Source: Paraburkholderia antibiotica (GTDB lineage: Bacteria > Pseudomonadota > Gammaproteobacteria > Burkholderiales > Burkholderiaceae). Taken from it: a DNA stretch of 64,000 nucleotides. The DNA is taken from the NCBI RefSeq assembly GCF_012927125.1, contig NZ_JABBFZ010000024.1:1-64000 (forward strand). The letters run 5' to 3'. The translations under genes were made by a program, and so were the position numbers. Every line of letters starts with the position of its first letter. Position 1 is the stretch's first letter. This document shows, in pieces, positions 20,162 to 29,248 of the stretch. A model generated the notes under the pieces. The model was not told where the DNA came from. It searched no databases and saw only the letters and a program-made list of their open reading frames with translations.

Positions 20162-22423
20162 ATGCTCAATCACACGCCGCTGGCGACAGCGCTCGCGCTA
20201 GCTTTGACCGTTCCGTTCGCGACTCCGGTGGTCGCGCAGACCGCGCCGATGCAGACGCAGACGTCGAACGGTGCGATCACGATCGCCCAGAACGACACGC
20301 AGAACAACGCGCCGGCTAGCGCTCAAAACGGCACTAGAAGCGGCGCCCAAAGCAACGCGCCAGCCGCCGACGCGCAGACCCTGCCGACCATCGGCGTGCA
20401 GGCGCAAGCCGTGCAGCAGGACTTCCAGGCGGAGCGCTCGAGCGTCGGCGCGAAGACGCCGACCGCGCTGCGCGACATTCCGCAGACCGTTACCGTGATC
20501 AACCGCGACCTGCTCGCATCGCAAGGCGCGACGTCGTTCACCGACGCACTGCGCAACGCGCCCGGCGTGACGATCGGCGCGGCCGAAGGCGGCCAGATCG
20601 GCAACAACATCAACCTGCGCGGCTTCACCGCACAGAACGACATCTATCTGGACGGCTTTCGCGACCGCAATCAGTACTACCGCGATACCTTCGACCTCGA
20701 ATCGCTCGAAGTGCTGTACGGTCCGTCGTCGATGCTGTTCGGCCGCGGCTCGACCGGCGGCGTGATCAACCAGGTCAGCAAGAAGGCGAACCTGAAGGAC
20801 TCGGCGGAAGTCTCCGGCATGATCGGCACCGACGACCGCTACCGCTCGACCGTCGACGTGAACCACAAGCTCACCGACACCTCGGCGATCCGTCTGAACG
20901 CATTCGGCCAGAGCCTCGGTTCGACGCGCGACGTGATGAAGAACAAGGATTTCGGCGTCGCGCCGGAACTGCGCTTCGGCATCGGCACGCCGACCGAGAT
21001 CACGCTGTCGGCGCTGATCCAGCGTAACAACGACATGCCCGACTACGGCATTCAGGCGTTGAACGGCCGGCCGTCGCCGGTGCCGAAGAACACCTTCTAC
21101 GGCCTCACCAGCGACCGCACGATCCAGGACGTGCAGATCTTCACCGCCGCGATCAAGCACAAGTTCTCCGACGACCTGACGCTGACCAACCAGACGCAGA
21201 TCTCGCACTCGATGACCGACGCGCGCGAAACCGCGCCGCAGTCGGTGCTGACCGGGCCGCTGTCGTCGAGCACGGCGCTGACCAACGGCAACTTCACGAC
21301 GCTGTCGCCGTCGCAGCTCTACATCAAGCTGCAGAGTCACGACCGCGTGATCGAGAATCACGCGATCTATAACGACACGATGGTCGAATACAAATTCAAC
21401 ACCGGGCCGATCAGGCACGACCTGATCGCCGGTGTCGAAGTGGGTCGCGATACCTATACGAACCAGGCGTACACGCGCAACAACCTGCCGATCGTGCCGA
21501 TGCTCAATCCGCCGATCATGGGTACGCCGTCGAACGTGACGACCACGGTCGGCAACTACGCCGATTCGAGCGCGAACGAAATCGCCGCGTACCTGAACGA
21601 CACGATCACGCTGACGCCGCACTGGAAGATCATCGGCGGGCTGCGCTGGGATCGCTTCTCGGCGGAGATCAGCAACTCGATCAGCGCGCCGCGTTACGCG
21701 AGCCAGACGAATTACTTCACGAGCGTGCGCACCGGCGTGATCTATCAGCCGACCGACTGGCAGTCGTACTACGTGTCGTACGGCACGTCGTTCAACCCGT
21801 CGCTCGAAAACCTGACGGTCACCAACCTCACGCAGAATCTCGCACCGGAATCGACGAAGTCGTATGAAGTCGGCGGCAAGTGGGATCTGTTCGGCGGCAA
21901 CATCTCGGTCACCTCGGCGATCTTCCGCGAGGAAAAGGACAACGCGCGCACTCAGGTGTCGCCGACCGAGTACGAGCTGGCCGGCGACATCCGCGTGGAC
22001 GGCTTCCAGACGAGCGTGACCGGCCACATCACAGACAAGTGGCAGGTCTTCGGCGGCTATACGTACATGGACGCGACGATCCTGAAGGCGGCCGACGGCA
22101 CCATGGGCCACACGCCGGCCAACACACCGCGCAACACGCTGACGTTCTGGACCACGTATGCGATCACGCCGCACTGGGAGATCGGCGGCGGTCCGATCTA
22201 CATGTCGGCACGTTACGCGTCGAACACGAACTACGTGAGAGTGCCGGGCTATACGCGCTGGGACGCGACCGCCGCGTATCACGCGAAGAAGTACGACGTG
22301 CGTCTGAACCTGCTGAACCTGACCAACAAGTACTACTACGATGCGCTGATTCCGTCGGACGGTGGCCGTTCGGTGCCGGGCATCGGTCGCACGCTGCTCG
22401 CCACTTTCGACTACCGCTTCTGA
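20162..22423 (+). CDS. TonB-dependent catecholate siderophore receptor (Fiu/PiuA-like)
   Basis: 753-residue outer-membrane receptor: signal peptide (about 1-25), a variable Gln/Asn/Ala-rich spacer (25-70), a TonB-box-like LPTIGVQA, plug domain (about 95-200) with LRDIPQTVTVINRDLL, LRGFTAQNDIYLDGFRD and VLYGPSSMLFGRGSTGG, then a 22-strand barrel ending in LATFDYRF with the terminal aromatic residue needed for outer-membrane insertion. It is most like Fiu and PiuA, which import monomeric catechol-iron complexes. It is first in a Fur-controlled unit with the PKHD hydroxylase and the PepSY-type membrane protein, the same trio order found in pseudomonads. Confidence 0.93.
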   Translation: MLNHTPLATALALALTVPFATPVVAQTAPMQTQTSNGAITIAQNDTQNNAPASAQNGTRSGAQSNAPAADAQTLPTIGVQAQAVQQDFQAERSSVGAKTPTALRDIPQTVTVINRDLLASQGATSFTDALRNAPGVTIGAAEGGQIGNNINLRGFTAQNDIYLDGFRDRNQYYRDTFDLESLEVLYGPSSMLFGRGSTGGVINQVSKKANLKDSAEVSGMIGTDDRYRSTVDVNHKLTDTSAIRLNAFGQSLGSTRDVMKNKDFGVAPELRFGIGTPTEITLSALIQRNNDMPDYGIQALNGRPSPVPKNTFYGLTSDRTIQDVQIFTAAIKHKFSDDLTLTNQTQISHSMTDARETAPQSVLTGPLSSSTALTNGNFTTLSPSQLYIKLQSHDRVIENHAIYNDTMVEYKFNTGPIRHDLIAGVEVGRDTYTNQAYTRNNLPIVPMLNPPIMGTPSNVTTTVGNYADSSANEIAAYLNDTITLTPHWKIIGGLRWDRFSAEISNSISAPRYASQTNYFTSVRTGVIYQPTDWQSYYVSYGTSFNPSLENLTVTNLTQNLAPESTKSYEVGGKWDLFGGNISVTSAIFREEKDNARTQVSPTEYELAGDIRVDGFQTSVTGHITDKWQVFGGYTYMDATILKAADGTMGHTPANTPRNTLTFWTTYAITPHWEIGGGPIYMSARYASNTNYVRVPGYTRWDATAAYHAKKYDVRLNLLNLTNKYYYDALIPSDGGRSVPGIGRTLLATFDYRF

Positions 22424-22503
22424 CACGCGTTTTTGTCATGTACTGAGCGGATGCGTTAGGCTTGCCGTTTTTGCAAACGGCAAGCCGACGCGAAGGACTT
22501 ACC

Positions 22504-23187
22504 ATGTTGCTGCACATTCCGAACGTATTGGACGCCGCGCAATTGCGCTTCATGCGCGAGCGGCTCGATCAGGCGGGCGATGCCTGGGTCGACGGTCGCG
22601 CGACCGCCGGCTATCAGGGCGCGCCGGTCAAGCGCAACCAGCAGATCGCCGAGCACACGCCGATCGCGCGCGAACTCGGCGAGGTGATCGTCGCGGCGAT
22701 CGAGCGCAATCCTCTGTTCATCAGCGCGGTGCTGCCGAACCAGGTGTATCCGCCGCTGTTCAATCGCTACGAGGGCGGCATGACGTTCGGCAGTCACGTC
22801 GACGGTGCGGTGCGGGTGCTGCCGAACGGCGTGAAGCTGCGCACCGACGTATCGGTGACGCTGTTTCTGAGCGCGCCCGACGAATACGACGGCGGCGAAC
22901 TCGTGATCGAAGACACCTACGGCGTGCAGCAGGTGAAGCTGCCGGCCGGCGACATGATCGTCTATCCGGCGACCAGTCTGCATCAGGTGACGCCGGTCAC
23001 GCGCGGCGCGCGCGTCGCCAGTTTCTTCTGGGTGCAGAGCCTCGTGCGCAGCGACACGCAGCGCGCGCTGCTGTTCGACATGGACACCGCGATTCAACGG
23101 CTCAATGCCACGAATGCCGACGACACCGCGCGCCGCAGTCTCGTCGGCTGTTATCACAATCTGCTGCGTAGCTGGAGCGAAACATGA
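22504..23187 (+). CDS. PKHD-type Fe(II)/2-oxoglutarate hydroxylase (PiuC/YbiX-like)
   Basis: 227 residues. The iron-binding triad is H98 and D100 in GSHVDGAVR and H160 in SLHQVTPV; R170 (RGARVASFFWV) would bind 2-oxoglutarate. Length and motif spacing match PiuC/YbiX. Such genes regularly follow Fiu/PiuA-type receptors and are iron-regulated; the hydroxylation target is not known. The ATG at 22504 is preceded by GAAGG; an upstream in-frame ATG at 22462 would add 14 residues with no similarity. Its stop overlaps the start of the next gene by four bases (ATGA), so expression is coupled. Confidence 0.94.
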   Translation: MLLHIPNVLDAAQLRFMRERLDQAGDAWVDGRATAGYQGAPVKRNQQIAEHTPIARELGEVIVAAIERNPLFISAVLPNQVYPPLFNRYEGGMTFGSHVDGAVRVLPNGVKLRTDVSVTLFLSAPDEYDGGELVIEDTYGVQQVKLPAGDMIVYPATSLHQVTPVTRGARVASFFWVQSLVRSDTQRALLFDMDTAIQRLNATNADDTARRSLVGCYHNLLRSWSET

Positions 23188-23921
23188 GCGAGTCGGACCT
23201 CGTCGACATTCATCCCCCTGCCGTTGGAAAGCGCGAGACGCGCGAGCGCGGAACCCACGAACCGCGCCGGTTCGAGGGCGACGAACTGAAAGCGCGTCAG
23301 CAGCGTTCGCGTCGCGCGACCTTCATCAAATGGCTGCGCAAGGTGCACGGCTGGGTCGGTTTGTGGGGCGCGGCGCTCGGGCTGCTGTTCGGCACGACCG
23401 GCTTCTTCCTGAATCATCGCGGCGGCCCGCTCAAGGTATCGACCGGCGCGCCGCAGGTGTCGGTGATGCAGGTGCCGCTGCCGCAACCGGCGCCGCAGAC
23501 GCCGCCCGAACTCGCGAAGTGGCTCAAGCACGAGCTGAAGATCGTCGGCAATCCGGGGCGCATGCAGAACGAGCCCGAGCATCCGGTGGCGTGGGGCGAT
23601 CGCCGCGTCGTGCAGCCCGAGCATTGGCAACTGAGCTTCGTGTCGCCGAAGGAAAACACGTCGGCCGAGTACTGGGTCGGCAACAACTACGTGACGGTCA
23701 AGCGCAGCGAGAACACCTTCCTCGCGATGCTGACGAATCTGCACAAGGGTGTGGGTCTGAGCGTCGGCTGGGTGCTGCTGATCGATACGCTCGCGGGCAG
23801 CCTGATCCTGCTGTCGTTGACCGGTGTGTTGCTGTGGACCGAACTGAACCGGCGCAAGACCGTGGGACTGGTGCTGGTGGTCGGATCGATCGCCGCCGCG
23901 GTGGTGTTGGGGACGATGTGA
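23184..23921 (+). CDS. PepSY-associated transmembrane protein of siderophore uptake unit
   Basis: 245 residues. A charged N-terminus (1-50) leads to a membrane segment (about 56-76, WVGLWGAALGLLFGTTGFFL), a periplasmic stretch of about 110 residues with WGDRRVVQPEHWQLSFVSP, and two further membrane segments (about 190-215 and 222-242). This is the short PepSY-TM type often found with Fiu/PiuC, thought to help reduce or release iron at the inner membrane. It overlaps the hydroxylase gene by ATGA. The role is inferred from context. Confidence 0.82.
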   Translation: MSESDLVDIHPPAVGKRETRERGTHEPRRFEGDELKARQQRSRRATFIKWLRKVHGWVGLWGAALGLLFGTTGFFLNHRGGPLKVSTGAPQVSVMQVPLPQPAPQTPPELAKWLKHELKIVGNPGRMQNEPEHPVAWGDRRVVQPEHWQLSFVSPKENTSAEYWVGNNYVTVKRSENTFLAMLTNLHKGVGLSVGWVLLIDTLAGSLILLSLTGVLLWTELNRRKTVGLVLVVGSIAAAVVLGTM

Positions 23922-24129
23922 CGATGCTGCGTCCCTGAGTGGACGCAACGCGGTAGCGTCGCAGCGGCGAGGGCGACGCGGTTGTAGATACCGAGCGCGC
24001 ATCGCGCCACGCGCTGATTACGGATTGCGGATTGCAACGGGCCCGAGGCTCGCGCACTCGCGCGCAGGCTTGCGCCGTCCCGCGCTAGAATCGACGCAGA
24101 CCCATTCGCCGGCTCTGCCGCCCCCGCCG

Positions 24130-24837
24130 ATGACCTCTCCCGATTCCGCCGCCAGCGCCGCTCATGTCGTCGATGCCGCACTGACGACGCGCCGTTCCAT
24201 CCGTGCCTTTCTGCCGACGCCGGTGCCGCGCGCCGACATCGAAGCAATTCTCGAAGCCGCCAGCCGTGCGCCATCCGGCACCAACACGCAGCCGTGGAAG
24301 GTCTACGTGCTGAGCGGCGACGCGCTCGCGCGTCTGTCGCGCGAACTGCTCGCCGCGTATGACGATCCAGGTCGCGACGCGCTTTATCACGAGGAATATC
24401 CGTACTATCCGCAGCAGTGGCTGTCGCCGTTCATCGACCGGCGCCGCAAGATCGGCTGGGACATGTATGGCTTGCTCGGCATCGACAAGGGCGACAAGGC
24501 GCGCATGCACGAACAGCATGCGCGCAACTTCCGTTTCTTCGACGCGCCGGTTGGCCTGCTGTTTACCATCGACCGCAGTCTTGAGCGCGGCAGCTGGCTT
24601 GACTACGGCATGTTCCTGCAGGCGATCATGACGGCCGCGCGCGGACGTGGGCTCGATACCTGTCCGCAGGCCGCGTTCACGCAATTTCATCGGTTGATTG
24701 CCGAGCATCTCGGTTTGCCCGAAAACGAGCAGTTCGTCTGCGGGATGTCGCTCGGTTTCGCCGACGAAAGCGCGCCCGTCAATGCGCTGCGCACCGAGCG
24801 CGAACCCGTCGAGCGCTTCGCCCGCTTTCTCGATTGA
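24130..24837 (+). CDS. Nitroreductase family FMN enzyme
   Basis: 235 residues with the standard nitroreductase architecture: RRSIRAFLPTPVPR and EAASRAPSGTNTQPW at the N-terminus (FMN phosphate and ring contacts), and GRGLDTCPQAAFTQFH plus GLPENEQFVCGMSLGFAD in the C-terminal half. It would use NAD(P)H to reduce nitro groups, quinones or similar electrophiles. The ATG at 24130 is chosen because residues upstream are not family-like. The gene for a high-potential iron-sulfur protein follows after 35 bases, so the two may share a transcript. Confidence 0.92.
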   Translation: MTSPDSAASAAHVVDAALTTRRSIRAFLPTPVPRADIEAILEAASRAPSGTNTQPWKVYVLSGDALARLSRELLAAYDDPGRDALYHEEYPYYPQQWLSPFIDRRRKIGWDMYGLLGIDKGDKARMHEQHARNFRFFDAPVGLLFTIDRSLERGSWLDYGMFLQAIMTAARGRGLDTCPQAAFTQFHRLIAEHLGLPENEQFVCGMSLGFADESAPVNALRTEREPVERFARFLD

Positions 24838-24872
24838 GCGTATCCGTCAGTCCCCACCGGAGCTAAACGAAA

Positions 24873-25187
24873 ATGAAAACATCGCGCCGTCACTTTCTGT
24901 TGTTGAGCGCGGGCGTGGGTTCGTCGCTCGCATGGTCCCGCATGGCACTGGCCGCGGGCGGCCCCACGATGCTCAGCCCAGGCGATCCGCAGGCGCAGGC
25001 GGTTGGCTATACCGAAGATGCGTCGAAGGTCGACAAGGCGAAATTCCCGAACTTCGCGGCCGGGCAATCGTGCGCGAACTGTTCGCTGTTTCAGGGCAAG
25101 GCGTCGGATGCGTATGGCGGTTGCACGCTGTTCGGCGACAAGCAGGTCGCGGCGCGGGGTTGGTGCAGCGCGTATTCGAATATGTGA
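24873..25187 (+). CDS. High-potential iron-sulfur protein (HiPIP), Tat-exported
   Basis: 104 residues. The N-terminus is a Tat signal (TSRRHFLLLSAG, cleavage near ALA-AG). The mature protein of about 75 residues has the four [4Fe-4S] cysteines C67, C70, C84 and C98 in the order CANC, GGC, GWC, as in HiPIPs. It is a small periplasmic one-electron carrier. A good GGAGC-type ribosome-binding site lies ten bases upstream. The partner redox enzyme is unknown; the nitroreductase gene directly before it is cytoplasmic. Confidence 0.94.
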   Translation: MKTSRRHFLLLSAGVGSSLAWSRMALAAGGPTMLSPGDPQAQAVGYTEDASKVDKAKFPNFAAGQSCANCSLFQGKASDAYGGCTLFGDKQVAARGWCSAYSNM

Positions 25188-25261
25188 GCCGAGTGGTTGA
25201 GCGAACTGGTGAGCGAACTGCGCGCGCATCGCAACGTGAAGCGCGGGGCGCGTAATGCGGT

Positions 25262-25294
25262 GAGTAGCGCGGCGAGTAGCGCGGCGAGTTGCGC
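25262..25294. repeat. Short 12-bp direct repeat
   Basis: GAGTAGCGCGGC occurs twice in tandem (25262-25285) with a degenerate third unit GAGTTGCGC. A similar 12-bp duplication (GAGCGAACTGGT then GAGCGAACTGCG) lies about 60 bases upstream. Non-coding; probably replication slippage. Confidence 0.6.
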
Positions 25295-25327
25295 CGCTAC
25301 GTGCCGCCGCAACGCCCCCCTCTTCGA

Positions 25328-25690
25328 TTACATCAACGCCTTCAGCAGCAGTTCGTGCGAATGGCCGATCCACACGGCGGCGTCGCGATGATCGCGCAAT
25401 GCATCGCCGGTATTCGGATGCAGAAACACGTCGAGCGCGCCGTGATTGAGCGTCAGCCAGCCGACCATGTCGGCGAACTGCGCCTGCGTGAACGCGAGCT
25501 GATACGACCACTGCGGATGCGGGCCGACCGGCCGTTCGTGGAAGCGGCCGATCTGCAATTGCTCGCCCCAATGCGCGGCGATCTGTTCGCGCAACGCCCA
25601 CGCGGCATCGCGGCTCGCCGCATCGAAATAAACGTGTGCATGCCAGCTTTCGATAGCTGATGCATCGCGAAAGGTCATATCAGAGTTCAT
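25328..25690 (-). CDS. DOPA 4,5-dioxygenase family protein
   Basis: 120 residues, the usual length of this small family. Conserved histidine motifs are SWHAHVYFDA near the N-terminus, GRFHERPVGPHPQWSYQ in the middle and LNHGALDVFLHPNTGDALRD towards the end; these histidines are proposed metal ligands. Fungal and plant relatives open the DOPA ring, but bacterial members have mostly undefined substrates. The GNAT gene lies 17 bases upstream on the same strand, so the two probably form an operon. Confidence 0.9.
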   Translation of the reverse strand: MNSDMTFRDASAIESWHAHVYFDAASRDAAWALREQIAAHWGEQLQIGRFHERPVGPHPQWSYQLAFTQAQFADMVGWLTLNHGALDVFLHPNTGDALRDHRDAAVWIGHSHELLLKALM

Positions 25691-25707
25691 CGCCAGGTTT
25701 TTCCGTA

Positions 25708-26211
25708 TCAGTCTTTATCCGACATTCGTTCTGCTTCGGTCTCCGCCGGCGCGCGCGGTGCGATGCGCATGTGAAACTGTCTGTCATCTTCGCCGACGAC
25801 CTCGAAGCCGAGACGATCGTACAGCCGTTTCGCCGGATTGCCTTTGAGCACGTGCAAAGCAACCGGCAGCGCTTCGGCCGCGGCGGTGCGCAGCAGCGCC
25901 CGCAACACCTGTTCGCCGATGCCGCGTCCTTGCAGCGCCGGCGCAATCTGTACCTGCTCGACGAACCATTCTGCGTCGCTGCGATGCGCTTTCAGCAGAC
26001 CGGCGGGCGCGCCGTCGATGCAGATCACCTGGGCCGCGTCATAGCGATGCAGAAGGCGCGCGCGATGCGCGTCTTCGTCGGTCGGCTCGCCGGCGCGCAG
26101 CAGATGTTCGGTCATCGTCGCGCGGCGCAATTCGAGCAGGAAGTCGGCGTCGTCGGCTTGCGCGGGACGCAGGGTCAAGTCGGATGGTGGGGCTGGCGGT
26201 TGGGCGGACAT
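25708..26211 (-). CDS. GNAT family N-acetyltransferase
   Basis: 167 residues with one GNAT fold: VEQVQIAPALQGRGIGEQVL (about 85-104) is motif A with the Q/RxxGxG/A acetyl-CoA pyrophosphate loop, and VLKGNPAKRLYDRLGFEVV is motif B. The acceptor substrate is unknown. It is probably cotranscribed with the DOPA-dioxygenase-like gene. Confidence 0.92.
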   Translation of the reverse strand: MSAQPPAPPSDLTLRPAQADDADFLLELRRATMTEHLLRAGEPTDEDAHRARLLHRYDAAQVICIDGAPAGLLKAHRSDAEWFVEQVQIAPALQGRGIGEQVLRALLRTAAAEALPVALHVLKGNPAKRLYDRLGFEVVGEDDRQFHMRIAPRAPAETEAERMSDKD

Positions 26212-27231
26212 GTCGCAGGCTTGCGGTGCTCGGTGGTGGCGTGGAGCGCGAATAAGAATTGTCGTCGATTGTCGCGCCGGCTGCGCTTTTTTACCACGCG
26301 CTTATGTTGCGGCCTTGTCACTTTGCGATGCGGTGCGCGCGCTCGATGCAGCGAGCCTGCATGCGCGCGATCGCATATCGGTTCGTGACGACGCGCTGGT
26401 TTGCCGATTTTCAGGGGCTCGCGGTCGATGTCGGGCTGGCGACATTCGCGCGGCGCCCCATGCATCCCGCCCGTGAATGTCGTTCGACTCTCGGCATGGC
26501 TTCGTTCACCTTCATTGGCATACGGCTTGCTCAAGCTTGCTTCGCTTATCTGGACGCACGCGCTGGATGCGCGTCGTTTGCGTCATACGTATCCGCTCCG
26601 CTGAACACGCGAAGCGACGTCGATGGCGAACGGCGCGAGCCTCGGGGCATCACGAAGCGAACCGCACGCATTACGCACACGATATCGAACGTGGAATCTC
26701 ATACCGTCACGTGCGATGCGGCTGGTCTCGCTGTCATGCTCATGGCTTACCCTGGCTCCGGCTGTTTGCGTTGTGCAGACGTACGCCGCGTTCGCCACGA
26801 AGCGGGGCTGCCGCATGCGTGGTGCGCGATCGCGGCCGTGTCGAGCGGCGTGCGGCCTGCGTCGCGACACGCAAGCGCGAGCCGACACGTCAGACGTGCG
26901 GCTGCATGACTCCCGCACGAAACGGCCGCACCGGCTCGACGCGCCGCTGCGCGTGTCGGCGGATCTCGCGGCCGATGCGTTATCCGGAAGAGCGGCCAAT
27001 GTCTGTTTGCGCGAACCACGCGGGCGTCGGCTTCACGCGCCGGCCGATGCGCCGTTCACTGCGAGCAACGCCGCGTAACTGTGCGCGCGATGACAGACAG
27101 ACGAAGCGGCAGCGTGATCGCATCGCGTACGTGGCACCCATGACGTAAGCGGCGGCCGCAAGTTGCATAGGAGTTTCCCGATGACGTTCGCGTCGTAGGC
27201 GAGCGTTATCATCAACGGTGTGAGGTGGGCT
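26212..27231. other. 1-kb region without a supported gene
   Basis: Several open frames exist on both strands, but none shows a domain, a ribosome-binding site or normal codon use; the longest (26259-26909, plus) is rich in Arg, Ala and Cys with no family look. GC is somewhat below that of the flanking genes. No hairpin strong enough to mark was seen. Confidence 0.5.
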
Positions 27232-27504
27232 ATGACGATGATCGAGGCGGTACCCAGCGTCTCGGCGGATGGACGCGCGGTGATTTTCCAGCTTTCGTCG
27301 CGCGGACGCGACCTTGAATGCGCGGTCACGCGCGAGGCGCTCGAACAGCACTTCTGGCTGCAACGCGGCGCGGGCGAGGCGCGCATTCTGAAGACGTTCG
27401 CGGATGGACGTCAACGCATCACGGCGATGGCCGAGCGGAAAATGCTCGCGCGTCCGGGCGAGAGGGTGCTATTGACCATCGACGATTTCTCGACACGAGG
27501 TTAA
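27232..27504 (+). CDS. DUF1488 family protein
   Basis: 90 residues resembling the DUF1488 family: VIFQLSSRGRDLECAVTREALEQHFW near the N-terminus and a mid-region FADGRQRITAMAERKMLAR, ending in LLTIDDF. The function is unknown; members are small single-domain cytosolic proteins common in proteobacteria. The start ATG at 27232 has GAGG a few bases upstream; a second ATG two codons on (27238) is equally possible. Confidence 0.75.
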   Translation: MTMIEAVPSVSADGRAVIFQLSSRGRDLECAVTREALEQHFWLQRGAGEARILKTFADGRQRITAMAERKMLARPGERVLLTIDDFSTRG

Positions 27505-27909
27505 GCGTCGCGGTTGAAATCCGTGTTTGAAATTCGTAGCTGAAATTCGCGGCGCGCCCGTCATCGATGCATGAACGACACATGCGATGGCGGGCGCGTT
27601 GTCGTTACCGGGTTCGGTCGCTGCCCGGTGCCGCATCCGCATGCCGCGATCGCATCCATGCGATGCAGGGTAAACGAGCCCGCTTCGACATTCGCGTGCT
27701 TCATGGCGCGTTCATCGTGCATCCATCCGATCAATTCCCGCTGTTACACCGATTCGTCAAATTAACCCGCCTATGCCCCTCGCTTCGCGCAATTGCATTC
27801 GCGCGTGTCTGGCTACACTGTTTTCCATGGAGCGACAAATCACCGAGCCCATCGATGCGATTCCCCCGCATCGTGTTTTGAACCGTACCGTTGATGGCGG
27901 CAGGCAATT

Positions 27910-28290
27910 GGCAGTAGCCGTTCGTAGCACGAAGTGAGCTGTCAGTAGTTGGCAGTCCGCAGTAGAGGCAAGCAGTAGAGGCAATGTGCAGTGCAGGCAA
28001 TACAGGCGTGCAACCTCGTAAGGGGCGAGCGCGCAGCAGGGGGGAGCGGCCAGGTGTAGTCAATAACGAGGGACCGGACCGCATGCAGTAGACGACACGA
28101 TCGCCGCTTAGGTGTTCGAAGTCGATTTAGTAGAAATTGCAGTCGTAATCGAATCCGCAGCAGCAGGTGAAATTGAAGTCGTGTTTTGAAGCGGAAGTTT
28201 GAATAGCCGTCAGGTGTCAGGTAGTAGAAGTTGCAGTAGACGTTGCAGTTGCAGTAACAGCAGGTGCATTTCAGTAGCAACAGCCTTGCA
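27910..28290. repeat. Degenerate GCAGTAG-type repeat tract
   Basis: Short units such as GGCAGTAG, CAGTAGTTGGCAG, AAGCAGTAGAGGCAA and TTGCAGTAGACG recur with irregular spacing. The clearest tandem is GCAGTAGAGGCAA repeated twice near 27959. Base composition (A, G and T rich with few runs of C) is unlike the coding DNA around it. It is not a CRISPR array: the units are too short and irregular. Confidence 0.5.
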
Positions 28291-28350
28291 GGTTTGGTGG
28301 TTATAGGTCGGCAGGCTCCACGCGCATGTTCGACTGTTCCATCCTGTCAG

Positions 28351-28380
28351 CCCTGTTCCTCGCGGAACAGGGTTTTTTTT
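28351..28380 (+). terminator. Strong intrinsic terminator without a gene
   Basis: Nine-bp stem CCCTGTTCC / GGAACAGGG with loop TCGC, followed by eight T. This is the most canonical Rho-independent terminator in the window, yet the nearest plus-strand gene upstream ends 850 bases away. It may end a small RNA or act as an attenuator for the gene at 28617. Confidence 0.88.
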
Positions 28381-28616
28381 CGCTGTCGCGACCGCGCGCC
28401 CTTGCATCTGGCGGGTTCGAACCGATATGCGCGCATTACGTTGTACGCTACGGTCTGTGAGCTGGCACGTGGGTCCCGAACGGAATTCGCGGCGGAACTC
28501 ATGGAATAAAGCCGTGAACTTGTTGGGCGCGATATGCGTCCGATGATTGAGCGCGGCGCGTGCCGTTGTCGCGTGCCCGGGTCGGGGCGCGCAGCAGTGA
28601 GAAGGAGGTTGAATCG

Positions 28617-29090
28617 ATGTCCAGTAAATCGCGAGTCCGCAAACAGGGCCAGTCGGCCATGTCGCCGTTATTGCGCGCGTTGACCACGAGCCGCAGCGCT
28701 CACGAACCGGTCACGCAAACTATGTCGCTGCAAGCCTATGCCGTGCTCGATGCGTTCAGTCGCGGCCACGGCGCGCGTCCGCTGCACACCACACTGAGCC
28801 GGCATCTGCTGGTAGCGCAGGAGCTTGCGCGCGCCGGGCTCGGCGACGCCGCGCTGGCGGAGATCGAACGCGCGCATGCGGCGCTGGTGCGAATCGATCG
28901 CCGCGAACGCGAAACCGGCCGCTGGTCGCTGGAAGACGAGGACTACGCGAGTCTGTGCGCGGCGCTCGCGATTTTCGACGGACAGCTGGCGGTCGCATCG
29001 CTGAGCGAACTGGCGAGCGCGCAAGCGCGGATGATCGAAGGCCTGATGCGCTCCGCGCGCCTGCACGCGCTGGCGGACACGACGGTTTGA
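28617..29090 (+). CDS. Burkholderia-type hypothetical protein
   Basis: 157 residues. The start is certain: GAAGGAGG (28601-28608) sits eight bases before the ATG. The sequence is mostly helical, with PLLRALTTSRSAHEPVT, VLDAFSRGHGARPLHTTLSRH and a conserved-looking LCAALAIFDGQL near the C-terminus. It resembles proteins I remember only from Burkholderiaceae, sometimes annotated as Fis-family regulators, but no helix-turn-helix of that kind is visible. Function unknown. Confidence 0.75.
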   Translation: MSSKSRVRKQGQSAMSPLLRALTTSRSAHEPVTQTMSLQAYAVLDAFSRGHGARPLHTTLSRHLLVAQELARAGLGDAALAEIERAHAALVRIDRRERETGRWSLEDEDYASLCAALAIFDGQLAVASLSELASAQARMIEGLMRSARLHALADTTV

Positions 29091-29166
29091 TGCATCGCGT
29101 ATGCGTCCGTGCATAAGCCCGAGTCGGCAATGCGCAACGAATACAGCATAAAAACGAATGCAGCAT

Positions 29167-29195
29167 AAAAAAACGCCCCATCCGGGGCGTTTTTC
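29167..29195. terminator. Bidirectional terminator
   Basis: AACGCCCC / GGGGCGTT eight-bp stem with loop ATCC, flanked by an A-run on the left and T-run on the right, so it can end transcripts from both sides: the hypothetical gene at 28617 (plus) and the lipoprotein gene ending at 29249 (minus). Confidence 0.9.
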
Positions 29196-29248
29196 GCATC
29201 TGGCGGCGTGCGTGGCGCATGTTCCAACGCGCGCGCCGCGAACTTCGC

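Larger units (their letters stand above)
27505..28616. other. Non-coding region with repeats and orphan terminator
   Basis: 1.1 kb with no gene I can support. It includes a degenerate CAGTAG-rich tract (about 27910-28290) and a strong terminator at 28351-28380 that no called gene uses. A small RNA or leader transcript ending there is possible. Confidence 0.5.

Noticed and set aside
26259..26909. Possible 216-residue protein in the gene-poor region
   Set aside because: No family look, no ribosome-binding site, unusual residue content (many Cys, Arg, Met) and competing frames of similar length.
27910..28290. CRISPR-like array
   Set aside because: Repeated units are only 6-13 bases, imperfect and irregularly spaced; no spacers of constant length and no cas genes.
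28411..28440. tRNA-like T-arm (GGGTTCGAACC)
   Set aside because: The rest of a tRNA cloverleaf cannot be drawn around it; no anticodon arm or acceptor stem pairs.
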